Source: JAFAYN01 sp963733105 (GTDB lineage Bacteria > Gemmatimonadota > Gemmatimonadetes > Longimicrobiales > Longimicrobiaceae). Taken from it: a DNA stretch of 64,000 nt. Shown one piece after another: positions 9,157-18,583 of the stretch (the first letter of the stretch is position 1; every line of letters begins with the position of its first letter). Both the position numbers and the translations under genes were made by a program. The DNA lies in contig CAVTCB010000018.1 in assembly GCA_963733105.1 (NCBI GenBank), forward strand, positions 558,001 through 622,000. Reading direction: 5' to 3'. Below the pieces are notes generated by a model. It was not told where the DNA came from. It did not search any database and was given only the letters and a program-made list of their open reading frames with translations.

Positions 9157-9387
9157 CTACATGTACTCCCGGAAGTCTTCGAGCGGCGCGTCGAAGTCCT
9201 CGGCCATGTGGATCAACCCACGAGCGCTGCCGAACTCGCGCGGCCGTTGCGCCCGGTTGATGGGGATGATCCTGGCGACGGGCTCTCCTCCCTCCGTGAG
9301 GATCACTTCCTCTCCGCGGGCGGCCTCCTGGACCAGCTCCGCGAGGCGGGCCTGGGCCTGGCTCAGGTCGATTGCGTGCTCTCCCAT
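9157..9387 (-). CDS. Phd/YefM-family antitoxin
   Basis: 76 aa from the ATG ending at 9387; longer in-frame starts lack family similarity. The N-terminus IDLSQAQARLAELVQEAARGEEVILTEGGEPVARIIP is the DNA-binding, dimerising Phd/YefM fold. The acidic C-terminus (AEDFDAPLEDFREYM) is the part that wraps around a PIN toxin. It stops 8 nt before the toxin start, so both are in one autoregulated operon, antitoxin first. The antitoxin frame is intact while the toxin is broken. Confidence 0.85.
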   Translation of the reverse strand: MGEHAIDLSQAQARLAELVQEAARGEEVILTEGGEPVARIIPINRAQRPREFGSARGLIHMAEDFDAPLEDFREYM

Positions 9388-9495
9388 CGGCGTGCTCCTG
9401 GGACGGTGATCTCCTGCCGGTGACGGAAGATAACACGGGCTCGCCACACCCGCACCGGCTGGAGCCGTGAGCCTACCAACCCCACTGCACAGTCG

Positions 9496-10044
9496 CTAGC
9501 CGCGCGGGGGCGAGGCGAGCATGTCGGCGTTGAACTGCCCGGACCGGCCCCGGGGGATGCTGAGCGACTGCCAGGTGTCCGACTGGAGGTGCTTGGCGAG
9601 GAAGACGATCTGCCCCGCGTGGTAGGCAGCGTGCGCGAGCTGGCGGTTGATGGCCTGCACCAGCGAGTGCGGCTCTCCGCGGATGCGGACGCTGCGGTCG
9701 AGGTCGGCGGGAGTGAGCGCCTCCAGGGAGTCGAGCGCGCAGGTCCAGCCCGCTTCCCAGGACTGCATCAGGGCGGCGCGGGTGTCGGAGGGGGTGATCT
9801 CGAACTCGGAGTCCCGGTCGCGGTCCGGCTTCTCACCGTCGGAGGTGAGCAGGTCGGTCCAGCGCGAGAGCAGGTTGCCGGCCATGTGCTTGACCAGCAC
9901 GGCCAGGCTGTTCGACTCCGCGTCGAGGGCGGCGAAGAACTGTGCGTCGGTGACGCGGGCGAGCGACTGGTCCGCGAGCGCCTTCTGCTTGCGGAACGTC
10001 GCGGCAGAATCCCGCAGGTATTCCGTCCGGACCGGATCTTCCAT
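9496..10044 (-). CDS. DUF1572 / DinB-like four-helix protein
   Basis: 182 aa. Helical protein with the DinB-superfamily pattern: an N-terminal FRKQKALADQSLARV helix, VKHMAGNLLSRWTDLL with a His ligand, and RQLAHAAYHAGQIVFLAKHL containing two further histidines. Together these form the typical metal site. DUF1572 members are thiol or metal-dependent hydrolase/transferase-like proteins of unknown role. It has its own upstream region and no operon partner. Confidence 0.8.
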   Translation of the reverse strand: MEDPVRTEYLRDSAATFRKQKALADQSLARVTDAQFFAALDAESNSLAVLVKHMAGNLLSRWTDLLTSDGEKPDRDRDSEFEITPSDTRAALMQSWEAGWTCALDSLEALTPADLDRSVRIRGEPHSLVQAINRQLAHAAYHAGQIVFLAKHLQSDTWQSLSIPRGRSGQFNADMLASPPRG

Positions 10045-10287
10045 TCACCACCTCCTCAAAGGAAGAACGGACGCGCCCGGCGGTTCGAGATCGGGGCGCG
10101 CCGGGGATGCGGGTGATCTATCGACAGGTCTTATAGCGATAGCAAACGCTTGTTGGATGCGACTGCAGCTGATCCTCGCTGCCGCTTGCCTACGGCATTG
10201 GGCCGCACTGATGGCCGTTGAAGTTTTTGGGGGCGCTGCATCTGGTGTGCGACCTTATCTGTGTGCTTGGCAAGCGGCTTCATAGAT
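10045..10287. other. Intergenic boundary of low-GC patch
   Basis: Base composition drops sharply from about 70 % GC to near 50 % around position 10,130 and stays low until about 12,050. No gene, repeat or insertion-sequence end is visible here; it marks the left edge of a probable acquired segment. Confidence 0.4.
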
Positions 10288-11766
10288 CTACTCATCGAGC
10301 CGTGGTAAACTATGAGGCATTCGTTGCAGCTGCTTGTGACACGCTTTGGAGAGGACATGCAGCCAGCGATCACAGAAGGCGTCCATATCTTCGCCGTCTA
10401 TAAGAACTGGATGGTATGAGGTTTGCACCTCCGTCATAGCATTCCAGTGAGCCTTGTCAGCACGTTCAGGAGGTAGGGCAATCGGTGAAAACTTGAATGA
10501 TCCCATGAGGGGATTCGCTTCGTAACCTACCTCAAACCACCGGTACTCCGCTTGCGAATATTCACGCCTCGTGAACCACAAGGATGCTGACCGGATATGT
10601 TGCGGGTTCGACTGTTCCACTACGATGACCGAGCCGCAGATTACATCCCACTTCGAATGGGGAAAGGCCTCCGCGGAATATTGATCGGTTTGGAGACTGA
10701 GTTTGAGCACTGCACCAGCAATTCGGATCTCAAGTCGTCCAGAGTTCTCTAGAATACTCGCTCCGGGTACAGTATCAGTAACGCGTTGCCGTAGTTCGGT
10801 GGAAATCTCACGAAGAATCAATTTCGCATCCTCTGCAATCGCCGCGCGTTTAGAAGCTTCCGCCCGGACACGCTGCCTCTCAGCCTCAGCTTCGGACTGT
10901 TGTTGCTCATATGCGGCAGCCGCTGCAGCTAAGTGCTGAACTGGATCATTTCCCGAACCCTTGGCGGACTCCCGCTGGATTGAGAGAAGGATTTCCCTGA
11001 CGCGAGGGCGTGGTGGCCTAACTTCTGGAGACTTTCGTAGCATTAGCGCAACAAGCCCGCGCATCTGGTTACTTGCGCCTCCTAATGGAGGTGGCGCCTG
11101 CCGAAGGTGCCCCTCACGTAACGCAGCCGGGGTACCGGTGAACGGTGGCTGACCTGTCAGCAAGGCGTACGCAATACATCCCAGAGCATATATGTCTGTT
11201 GCTGCTGTCGCATGTTCGTAATTCCACTGCTCTGGAGCGGCGAATTGAGGGCTGAGAGCCTCTTTGAGAGTTTGCAGTGAAGTACTGTCTTCCACAAAGC
11301 GAGCGATACCGAAATCAGCGATTTTCCAGAGGCCTCCATGTGCCAGAATATTGCCAGGTTTTAGGTCCCGGTGGACAATGTGGTTTGCTTCTTCCAAGCC
11401 CTGAGTAATCTGAAGCAGAACGTCCGCCGCTTCCGCCTCTCCTAGAGGGCCGTTCTTGTTGAGGTAGTCCTGAAGGCTTTGCTCAGCGACCGGCATTATT
11501 ACGAAATATCCATCGGAGTTGGCATCCTGCCCCGCATCGAGTACCGGCATTACATGGGTGAAGGTTCGCCCAGCGAGATCCTGCGCAAGCGAGAGTTCGC
11601 GATGAGCCGCATCCGCTGCATTTATGTGTAGCCGCTTTACCGCCACCTGCCCACCAGCCTCGTCGGTGCCGGCGTAGACCGCGCCGAACCCGCCTCTCGG
11701 ACCTAGCTGATGACCAGGATCATACTTCCAAACCCCGCCTGGTAGACGAACTTCGACTGTAGACAT
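10288..11766 (-). CDS. Serine/threonine protein kinase, low GC (probably acquired)
   Basis: 492 aa. Residues 15-280 form a Hanks-type kinase: glycine-rich loop LGPRGGFGAVYAG (21-33), catalytic Lys44 in VAVKRL, HRDLKPGNI (132-140), DFG at 151-153, and APEQW after the activation segment. All catalytic residues are present. After about residue 270 there is an Ala/Glu/Arg-rich coiled-coil segment, then a C-terminal domain of about 190 residues without a recognised family. There is no transmembrane helix, so it is cytosolic. GC content near 50 % and different codon use set it apart from all neighbours, a sign of horizontal transfer. Confidence 0.85.
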   Translation of the reverse strand: MSTVEVRLPGGVWKYDPGHQLGPRGGFGAVYAGTDEAGGQVAVKRLHINAADAAHRELSLAQDLAGRTFTHVMPVLDAGQDANSDGYFVIMPVAEQSLQDYLNKNGPLGEAEAADVLLQITQGLEEANHIVHRDLKPGNILAHGGLWKIADFGIARFVEDSTSLQTLKEALSPQFAAPEQWNYEHATAATDIYALGCIAYALLTGQPPFTGTPAALREGHLRQAPPPLGGASNQMRGLVALMLRKSPEVRPPRPRVREILLSIQRESAKGSGNDPVQHLAAAAAAYEQQQSEAEAERQRVRAEASKRAAIAEDAKLILREISTELRQRVTDTVPGASILENSGRLEIRIAGAVLKLSLQTDQYSAEAFPHSKWDVICGSVIVVEQSNPQHIRSASLWFTRREYSQAEYRWFEVGYEANPLMGSFKFSPIALPPERADKAHWNAMTEVQTSYHPVLIDGEDMDAFCDRWLHVLSKACHKQLQRMPHSLPRLDE

Positions 11767-12137
11767 AGATATGGCGGTTTGTGAAGGTTCTCTGCTATCA
11801 CACGTAAGATGCTTCAGTTGTGCCTATGCTTATAGTCAGCAATAGGCGAGGGTGCGAAGCCTCCATGGCCAAGTTGTGCCAACGCGGCGTGACGCAAATC
11901 CCGTACAAAGCGCAGTTGAAAACGATTAGCACGTCGATCCGAATAGAGTAAGATAGCAAATTACCAGCGACTCAGCCCCACCAACAAGCACTCCTACCGT
12001 CCCTGAAGCAACACCTCCATGTCAGGGGGGGGGCACACTCCTCCGCGTCCCCGTACCTTCGTTACTGTCGTAATCGGCACGGTCGCCCGTTAGCTTGCAC
12101 GGGACCACCACCGGTTTCCCTTCACGCGGAGGAAAGT
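11767..12137. other. 371-nt low-GC intergenic region
   Basis: Divergent spacer between the kinase (minus) and a small lipoprotein (plus). It is AT-richer than its surroundings up to about 12,000 and then returns to high GC, including a G-run at 12,026-12,032. It must hold the kinase promoter, but no convincing -35/-10 pair or operator was recognised. No coding potential is seen. Confidence 0.5.
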
Positions 12138-12329
12138 ATGAAGAAGCTTCGGGTCGTTCTGGGCGTGTGTGCCCTTGGGGCGGGACTGGCGGCCTGCGAG
12201 GCGGCTGTGCCGCTGGTGGAACCGACACAGCGCCCGGCAGCGCAGTTGAGCGGAATCGGTGCCGCGAGCAGTCAGGGTGCGGACAGCACCGCGTTCGAGG
12301 CGGGCACCGGCGTAGGGAGCGGCCACTGA
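12138..12329 (+). CDS. Small predicted lipoprotein
   Basis: 63 aa. A short basic start (MKKLR), a hydrophobic stretch and a lipobox ending at Cys20 (GLAAC) give a clear lipoprotein signal. The mature part of about 43 residues is Ala/Gly/Ser/Thr-rich without a recognised domain. A GCGGAGGAAAG ribosome binding site precedes the ATG, which supports translation. Function unknown. It precedes the flagellar cluster by almost 400 bp and is probably unrelated to it. Confidence 0.6.
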   Translation: MKKLRVVLGVCALGAGLAACEAAVPLVEPTQRPAAQLSGIGAASSQGADSTAFEAGTGVGSGH

Positions 12330-12722
12330 AAGAGCCAGAACCTTCCTTAATCGGGAGGGTAGTTCTCGGGGAAGAAAGCCGTCCCGGGGTTCAGCGACTC
12401 CGGGGCGGGCGTTACTGAGTTGACGGAAGCAGTTGTACGGGCTGACTCAGGGCTGACCTCCACTCTGGAACGATCGTTCCGCAAGCAGGGAAAAACCCAC
12501 CCACCCCCACCCGGCAGTTTCTTCCGCTGAGCGGCTTTTACCCCCCTCCCCAAGCAGCAACCCTGAACCTCGATCGCAGTCCGCAAGTGACTGTGTAAGG
12601 ATATTTTACACCCCGCCGTACCCGCGGCAAAACAGGCACGCCCCATCTGGCCCGGGGCGTGCCTTTCCCGTTGCCCGAAACATCCGCCGCAAGCACCGCA
12701 ACCGAGAAGAGAGCCCCGACCC
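12330..12722. other. 393-nt upstream region of the flagellar operon
   Basis: No gene seen. It holds a 13-mer GGCAGTTTCTTCC (12513-12525) followed by CCGCTGAGCGGCTTTT, a short AT-rich stretch (GGATATTTTACA, about 12598-12609) and a terminator-like hairpin at 12634-12664. The reverse complement of the same 13-mer lies at almost the same distance upstream of fliA. The fliQ promoter is probably in this stretch. Confidence 0.45.
12634..12664 (+). terminator. Hairpin upstream of fliQ
   Basis: Perfect 11-bp stem AGGCACGCCCC / GGGGCGTGCCT with a 9-nt loop, followed by TTCCC. It looks like an intrinsic terminator reading rightwards, but lies only 58 nt before fliQ, so it could instead be a leader attenuator. 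Confidence 0.5.
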
Positions 12723-12992
12723 GTGTCGCACGTCCTGATCGTCGACCTCGCCCGCAACGCCGTCATGCTGGCCCTGATAGTAGCCGGCCCGCTCCTGCTG
12801 GTGGCGCTCGGCGTCGGGCTCGTGATCAGCGTGGTGCAGGCCGTCACGCAGATCCAGGAGCAGACCCTGTCCTTCGTCCCCAAGCTCCTGGCCGTCTCCG
12901 CCGTGTTCCTGCTGGCGCTCCCGTGGATGCTCCAGATGCTGGTGAAGTACACCGTCGAGCTGTTCCGCAGCCTCCCCACCCTGGTCTCGTGA
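12723..12992 (+). CDS. fliQ: Flagellar export apparatus protein FliQ
   Basis: 89 aa, normal family length, GTG start. Two hydrophobic helices flank the conserved VVQAVTQIQEQTLSFVPKL segment, which is diagnostic for FliQ/SctS. It is an inner-membrane part of the flagellar type III export gate (FliP5-FliQ4-FliR1). FliR follows with a 4-nt GTGA overlap. FliP, normally just upstream, is not in the window; the operon begins here with fliQ. Confidence 0.93.
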   Translation: MSHVLIVDLARNAVMLALIVAGPLLLVALGVGLVISVVQAVTQIQEQTLSFVPKLLAVSAVFLLALPWMLQMLVKYTVELFRSLPTLVS

Positions 12993-13786
12993 CCGCGCCC
13001 GTGTTCGACCCGTTCGCCCCCGGCGGGGGCGCCGCGCTCGTGCTCGTCGGCGCCCGCGTGGGCGGGCTGGTGATGATCGCGCCCGTGTTCTCCGCGCGCA
13101 CCATCCCCATGACCGTGCGCACCGCCGTGCTGGTGCTCCTGGCCGTGCTCCTCCAGCCCGTCGCCGTGGGCCACCTGGGCGGCGCCGAGCCGCGCATCAC
13201 CGCCGCCGGGCTCCTGGGCGAGACCCTCATCGGCTTCGCCATCGGGCTGGGCGCCGCCGCCGTCGTGGGCGCCGCCGAAGTCGCCGGCGAGCTGATGACC
13301 ACCCAGGTGGGGCTCTCCGGCGCCGCGCTGCTGGACCCGCTCTCCAACCAGTCCGTCCCGGTGCTCGGGCAGCTCATGCAGCTCTTCGCCGTCGCGCTCC
13401 TCCTGGCGTTCGACGCGCACCTCGCCATGATCGACGCCGTCGCCGCCTCCCTCCGCTACATCCCCGTGGGCTCCCCCGTGGACTTCCGCGGGGGGATGGC
13501 CGCCATGGTGTCGCTGGGGGGCACGCTGTTCTCGCTGGGGCTGCGCTTCGCCGCGCCCGTGCTGGCCGCCGTGCTCATCGCCAACGTCGCCCTCGCCGTG
13601 CTGAGCCGCGTCGCGCCCTCGCTCAACGTCCTCTCCGTCGCCTTCCCCATCCAGATCGGGCTGGGGCTCTTCACCCTCGCCGCCGCCCTCCCGCTCATAG
13701 CCGCCTGGTTCACCGGGTGGGGCGCCGCGTACGAAGGCACCCTCGACCACCTGCTGGGCGCCCTCCGCGGCGCCGGGGGGCGCTGA
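12989..13786 (+). CDS. fliR: Flagellar export apparatus protein FliR
   Basis: 265 aa from the GTG at 12989 overlapping the fliQ stop. Several transmembrane helices and the conserved ARVGGLVMIAPVFSARTIP start, LIGFAIGLGAAAV and GQLMQLFAVALLLAFDAH are typical FliR/SctT. It completes the export gate with FliP and FliQ. Start chosen because it gives the usual family length and coupling. Confidence 0.93.
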   Translation: MTAPVFDPFAPGGGAALVLVGARVGGLVMIAPVFSARTIPMTVRTAVLVLLAVLLQPVAVGHLGGAEPRITAAGLLGETLIGFAIGLGAAAVVGAAEVAGELMTTQVGLSGAALLDPLSNQSVPVLGQLMQLFAVALLLAFDAHLAMIDAVAASLRYIPVGSPVDFRGGMAAMVSLGGTLFSLGLRFAAPVLAAVLIANVALAVLSRVAPSLNVLSVAFPIQIGLGLFTLAAALPLIAAWFTGWGAAYEGTLDHLLGALRGAGGR

Positions 13787-13787
13787 G

Positions 13788-14876
13788 GTGGCCGACACCG
13801 ACCAGGAGAAGACCGAGGAAGCCACCCCCAAGCGGCGCGACGAAGCGCTCGCCGAGGGGCGCATCCCGCGCAGCCAGGAGCTGAACTCCGCCATCCTCCT
13901 CCTGGGCTCCGCCGTGGTGCTCAAGAGCGCCGGGGGCGGGCTGGGGACCGCCCTCGCCACCGGGATGACCACCGGGCTCCTCGCCGCCGGCTCCGCGCGG
14001 ATGGACGCCGCCGGGGCCGTCGCCCTGGTGCAGGCCACCGGGGGGAGGGCGCTCGCCGCGCTCGCCGTCTTCCTCCTCGCCATGGCCGGGATCGCCCTGG
14101 CCGTGGCCGCCGCGCAGGCGCGCGGCGTCGCCTCGCTCAAGCCCGTCACCCCCCAGTGGGGGCGCATCGACCCGCTGGCCAACGGCGCGCGGATGCTGGG
14201 CGCGCAGCCCTGGATGGAGCTGGGGAAGTCGCTCGCCAAGCTCGCCATCGTCGCCGCCGCCGTGCGCGGCTCCCTGGCCGACGCCTGGCCCGAGATCCTG
14301 GCGCTCGCGCAGGAGTCCCCCGTGGGGCTGCTGGAGGTGGTGCGGCGCTACGGCATCCGCCTCCTCCAGACCGCCGGCTTCTCCTACCTGGCCTTCGCCG
14401 GGGTGGACGTGTTCCTCCAGCTCCGCCAGCACGAGAAGGGGCTGCGCATGACCAAGGACGAGGTCAAGCGGGAGATGAAGGAGAGCGACGGCGACCCGCT
14501 CCTCAAGGCGCGCATGCGCAGCATGGCCCGCTCCCTCGCCCGCAAGCAGATGCTCCGCGACGTGCCGCAGGCCGACGTGGTCATCACCAACCCGACGCAC
14601 ATCGCCGTGGCGATCCGGTACGACCCCGACAAGGCCCCCGCCCCCATGATCGTGGCGATGGGGCAGCGCAAGGTGGCCGAGCGCATCAAGCAGATCGCGC
14701 GGGAGAACGGCGTCCCCTGCGTGGAGAACAAGCCCGTCGCCCGCGCCCTCCTGGCGAGCGCGCAGGTGGGGATGATGATCCCCCAGGAGCTGTACGTCGC
14801 CGTGGCCGAGGTGCTGGCCTTCGTGATCCGCCAGCGGCAGGCCCGCAACGGCTGGCCGGGGAGCGCCCTCGGATGA
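13788..14876 (+). CDS. flhB: Flagellar export switch protein FlhB
   Basis: 362 aa, GTG start one base after the fliR stop. The N-terminus EKTEEATPKRRDEALAEGRI is the FlhB signature. Four membrane helices follow, then the cytoplasmic domain with the self-cleavage motif NPTH (VITNPTHIAVAIRY, cleaved between N and P). Cleavage switches export from hook to filament substrates. The flhA start overlaps its stop (ATGA). Confidence 0.95.
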   Translation: MADTDQEKTEEATPKRRDEALAEGRIPRSQELNSAILLLGSAVVLKSAGGGLGTALATGMTTGLLAAGSARMDAAGAVALVQATGGRALAALAVFLLAMAGIALAVAAAQARGVASLKPVTPQWGRIDPLANGARMLGAQPWMELGKSLAKLAIVAAAVRGSLADAWPEILALAQESPVGLLEVVRRYGIRLLQTAGFSYLAFAGVDVFLQLRQHEKGLRMTKDEVKREMKESDGDPLLKARMRSMARSLARKQMLRDVPQADVVITNPTHIAVAIRYDPDKAPAPMIVAMGQRKVAERIKQIARENGVPCVENKPVARALLASAQVGMMIPQELYVAVAEVLAFVIRQRQARNGWPGSALG

Positions 14877-16962
14877 GCGCCGCCGCCATCTCCGTAGAGG
14901 GGCCCTTCCGGCGCAACGCCGAGGTGGGGCTCGCCGTGGCCGTGGTGCTGGTGATCGCCCTGCTGGTGGTCCCGCTCCCCGGCGTGGTGCTGGACCTCCT
15001 CCTGGCGCTCAGCATCGGGCTGTCGCTGGTGGTCCTCCTGGCGTCGGTCTATACCACCGACCCGCTGGAGTTCTCGTCCTTCCCGTCGCTCCTCCTCCTC
15101 CTCACCCTCTTCCGGCTGGGGCTCAACGTCAGCAGCACCCGGCTCATCCTGAGCGAGGGGCACGCCGGCGACGTCATCGAGGCGTTCGGCCAGTTCGTCA
15201 TCGGGGGGAACTACGCCGTCGGGATCGTCCTCTTCCTGATCCTGGTGGGGATCAACTTCATCGTCATCACCAAGGGCGCCGGGCGCATCGCCGAGGTGGC
15301 GGCGCGCTTCACCCTCGACGCCATGCCCGGGAAGCAGATGGCCATCGACGCCGACCTGGGCGCCGGGCTCATCGACGAGGCCGAGGCGCGGCGGCGGCGC
15401 GAGGAGATCTCCCGCGCCGGCCGACTTCTACGGCGCCATGGACGGCTCCGGGAAGTTCGTGAAGGGCGACGCCGTGGCCGGGCTCCTCATCACCGCCATC
15501 AACCTGGTGGGCGGCTTCTTCATCGGCGTGGTGCAGCGGGGGATGCCGATGAGCCAGGCGCTCTCGCAGTACACCATCCTCACCGTGGGCGACGGCCTGG
15601 TGTCGCAGATCCCGGCGCTCATCGTGAGCACCGCCTCCGGGATCATGGTCACCAACGCCGGCGGGGGGACGCGGATGGGGCCCACCCTCGCCACGCAGCT
15701 GGGGGCGCACCCGCGGGCGCTCTGGATCACCGCCGGGGTGCTGGGGCTGTTCGGGATCGCCCCCGGGCTCCCGGCGCTCCCCTTCCTGGCGCTGGGCGGG
15801 GGGACCGCGCTCCTGGCCCGCGCCGCCACGGCCGGGGAGAAGGCCCGCGCGCAACGGGCCGAGGCCGTGGAGACCGAGCAGCGGCAGAAGGAGCTCCCGC
15901 CGGCCGCGGACCCCATGCGCGACCTGATCCAGGTGGACCCCATCGAGCTGGAGGTGGGCTACGCCCTGATCCCGCTGGTGGACGAGCGGCAGGGGGGCGA
16001 CCTCCTGGAGCGGATCGGGCTGCTCCGCAAGCAGGCCGCGCAGGAGCTGGGGATCCTCGATCCCCGCCGTGCGCATCCGCGACGACATCCGCCTCCCCGC
16101 CAACGAGTACGTGCTCAAGCTGCGCGGCGCCGAGGTGGCGCGCGGCGAGGTGATGCCCCGCTTCCTCCTGGCGCTGGACACCGGCGGCGTGGTGGCCCCC
16201 GTCGAGGGGCTGGAGACCGTCGACCCCAGCTTCGGGATGCCGGCGCGCTGGATCTCCGCCGCGCGGCGGCTGGACGCCGAGTCGTACGGCTACGTGGTGG
16301 TGGAGCCTTCCACCGTGGTCGCCACGCACCTGATGGAGGTGCTCAAGGGGAACGCCGGCGAGCTGCTGGGTCGGCAGGACGTGCAGGAGATGGTGGAGAC
16401 GCTCAAGCGCACGCACCCCGCGCTGGTGGACGACATCCTCCCCGCCAAGGTGTCGCTGGGGACGCTGCACCGGGTGCTCCAGCGGCTGCTGCGGGAGCGG
16501 GTCCCCATCCGCGACCTGGTCACCGTGCTGGAGGCGCTGGGCGACGCCGCCGAGACCACCAAGGACGCCGAGGCGCTCACCGAGCACGTCCGCCGCGCCC
16601 TCAGCAACGTCATCGCGCGGCAGCACATGGACGCCACCGGGACGGTGCGGGGGATCACCGTGGGGCCGCGGCTGGAGGCGGCGCTCATGGGGCTCTTCTC
16701 CCCGCGCCCGGGGCAGCAGGGGATGATGCTGCTCAACCCCGACTCGCTCGCCAACCTGCTCCGCGACCTGAACACCCTTGCCACCGCGCACGCCGCCGAG
16801 GGGCGGATGCTCCCGCTGATCGCCCCGCCCTCGCTGCGGGTGGGGATCCGGCGGCTGGTGGAGCCCGTGCTCCCCGGCCTCCCGGTGGTGTCGCTGGCGG
16901 AGCTTCCCCCGCAGGTGTCGCTGGACGGCGTCGCCACCTGGGAGCTGAACGATGCGGCTTGA
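14873..16962 (+). pseudogene. flhA: Flagellar export protein FlhA, two +1 frameshifts
   Basis: The three pieces together are a complete FlhA of about 695 aa: membrane part with LFRLGLNVSSTRLILSEG and ITKGAGRIAEVAARFTLDAM, then DFYGAMDGSGKFVKGDA, then cytoplasmic domains ending DGVATWELNDAA. The frame changes once near 15416-15422 (GCCGGCC, one extra G) and once near 16059 (CTCGATCC, one extra G). Removing both bases restores an uninterrupted protein. FlhA is the export gate component that docks chaperone-substrate complexes, and a true disruption would abolish flagella. It overlaps flhF by 11 nt. Confidence 0.9.
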
Positions 16963-17764
16963 GACCTTCCGCGGCCCCGACCTGGGCGCCGTCTCGGAGC
17001 GCGCGTACGCCGTGCTGGGGCGCGACGCCATGATCGTCCGCACCCGCGTGCTGCGCGAGGGGGACCGGACCCTGGTGGAGGTGACCGCCACCCCGGCGCA
17101 CGAGGTGGAGCGGCTGCGCGCGCAGCTCGCCCCCGGGCGGCTCCCCCTCCCCGGCGAGCGGGGGCGCCCCTTCGTGCTGGCGCTGGTGGGGCCCACCGGG
17201 GCGGGGAAGACCACCACCGCCGCCAAGCTCGCCACCCACCCCGCGGCCTTCGGGAGCTGGCGGGTGGGGCTCCTCACCCTGGACACCTTTCGCGTGGGGG
17301 CGCTGGAGCAGCTGGGGAGCTACGCCGACATCGCCGGGCTCCCGCTGGAGGTGGCGTACGAGGCACGCGAGGTCCCCGAGGCGCTGAAGCGGCTGCGCGC
17401 CTGCGACGCGGTGCTGGTGGACACCCCCGGGCGGAGCCCGCGCGCCGCGGAGCTGAACGCCGAGTGGCGGGCCAGCCTGGCCGCGGCCGCCCCGGACGAG
17501 ACCCACCTGGTGCTCCCCGCCACCCTGCGCACCGACGTGGCGCTCGCCGCGCGCGGCGCCTTCGAGGAGTTCGGGGCCACGCACCTCCTCCTCACCAAGC
17601 TGGACGAGGTCCCCGGCGAGGCCGGGGTGGCGGAGCTGGCGCTGCGCATGGAGCTCCCCGCCCGCTGGGCCACCGACGGGCAGGAGGTCCCCGCCGACCT
17701 GCGCCCGGCCGGCGCCCGCGTCATGGCGTCGCTGGCCGGCGGGCCGGAGCGGGGGGCCGCGTGA
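16952..17764 (+). CDS. flhF: Flagellar SRP-like GTPase FlhF
   Basis: 270 aa, shorter than many FlhF (about 400) because the N-terminal B region is brief. SRP54-type G domain: P-loop GPTGAGKTTTAAKLA (about residues 79-93), TLDTFRVGALEQL, DTPGR and LLTKLDEVP. FlhF positions and numbers flagella at the pole. The start overlaps the end of flhA, and the next gene, flhG, overlaps by 4 nt. Confidence 0.9.
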   Translation: MRLETFRGPDLGAVSERAYAVLGRDAMIVRTRVLREGDRTLVEVTATPAHEVERLRAQLAPGRLPLPGERGRPFVLALVGPTGAGKTTTAAKLATHPAAFGSWRVGLLTLDTFRVGALEQLGSYADIAGLPLEVAYEAREVPEALKRLRACDAVLVDTPGRSPRAAELNAEWRASLAAAAPDETHLVLPATLRTDVALAARGAFEEFGATHLLLTKLDEVPGEAGVAELALRMELPARWATDGQEVPADLRPAGARVMASLAGGPERGAA

Positions 17765-18564
17765 GCACGCAGACGGAGGGGCTGCGGCGCCTCGTCGCCG
17801 GTCGTGCGCCCGCCGGGCGCGCCCCGGGGGCGGCCGCGCACGTGGTGGTGGTGGGGAGCGGGAAGGGCGGGGTGGGGACCTCCACCGCGGCGGCGCTCCT
17901 GGCGCTGGCCGCGGCGGGGCGGGGGACCCCCACCCTCCTGGTGGACGCCGACGAGGGGCTGGGGACGCTCCCCCTCCTCCTGGGCGTGCGCCCGCGCGGG
18001 ACGCTGGGGATGCTGCGCGGCGGCGCCACCGAGCCGCGCGACCTCCTGGTGCCGCTGGGCGACACGCTCGACCTCCTCCCCGGCGGGGCGGGGGACCCGG
18101 GGGCGCCGCCCCTGGCCCCCGCGGAGCGCCGGGCCCTCTTCCGGCGCGTCGCCGCCCTGTACGGCGGCTACGGGCTGGTGGTGGTGGACGGGGGCTCGCG
18201 GCTGGACTCGGTGCTGGCGGCGTGCTCCGCCGGCGCGGGGCGCCTCCTGGCCGTGGCCACCCCGGAGCGGATCGCGCTGGCCGGGGCGTACGCCCTCCTC
18301 AAGGCGGTCCACGAGCGCGTCCCCGGGCTGGCGGTGGAGGTGCTCCTCAACGAGGCGGACGAGACCGGGGCGCGGGAGGGCTTCGAGCACCTGCGCACCG
18401 CCGCGGGGCTCTTCCTGGACCGCGCCGTGGAGCTGGCCGGCGCCCTCCCCTCCGACTCCTCGCTGCGGGCGGGCGTCGGGGCGGGGATGCCGCTGCAGGA
18501 CGCCGCCGCGGCCTCCCCCACCGCCCTGGCGGCGGACCGGGTGGCGGCGCGGCTCCTCCGGTAA
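17761..18564 (+). CDS. flhG: FlhG/MinD-like ATPase, atypical P-loop
   Basis: 267 aa from the GTG overlapping the flhF stop. ParA/MinD fold with VVGSGKGGVGTSTAAALLAL, LLVDADEGLGTLPLLLG and a VVVDGGSRLDSV switch segment. In the deviant Walker A, the signature Lys of KGG is present but the second, P-loop Lys (GK[T/S]) is replaced by Thr (GTS), as known for CpaE/TadZ-type proteins. FlhG normally counteracts FlhF to set flagellar number; loss of that Lys suggests weak or no ATP hydrolysis. It ends the fliQ-flhG operon. Confidence 0.85.
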   Translation: MSTQTEGLRRLVAGRAPAGRAPGAAAHVVVVGSGKGGVGTSTAAALLALAAAGRGTPTLLVDADEGLGTLPLLLGVRPRGTLGMLRGGATEPRDLLVPLGDTLDLLPGGAGDPGAPPLAPAERRALFRRVAALYGGYGLVVVDGGSRLDSVLAACSAGAGRLLAVATPERIALAGAYALLKAVHERVPGLAVEVLLNEADETGAREGFEHLRTAAGLFLDRAVELAGALPSDSSLRAGVGAGMPLQDAAAASPTALAADRVAARLLR

Positions 18565-18583
18565 AAGGCGCCCTCCCCACCCG

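Noticed and set aside
15416..16059. Programmed +1 frameshifting in flhA
   Set aside because: No slippery codon plus stop or rare-codon arrangement is seen, and two separate shifts in one gene plus similar ones in unrelated genes make a common sequence error more plausible.
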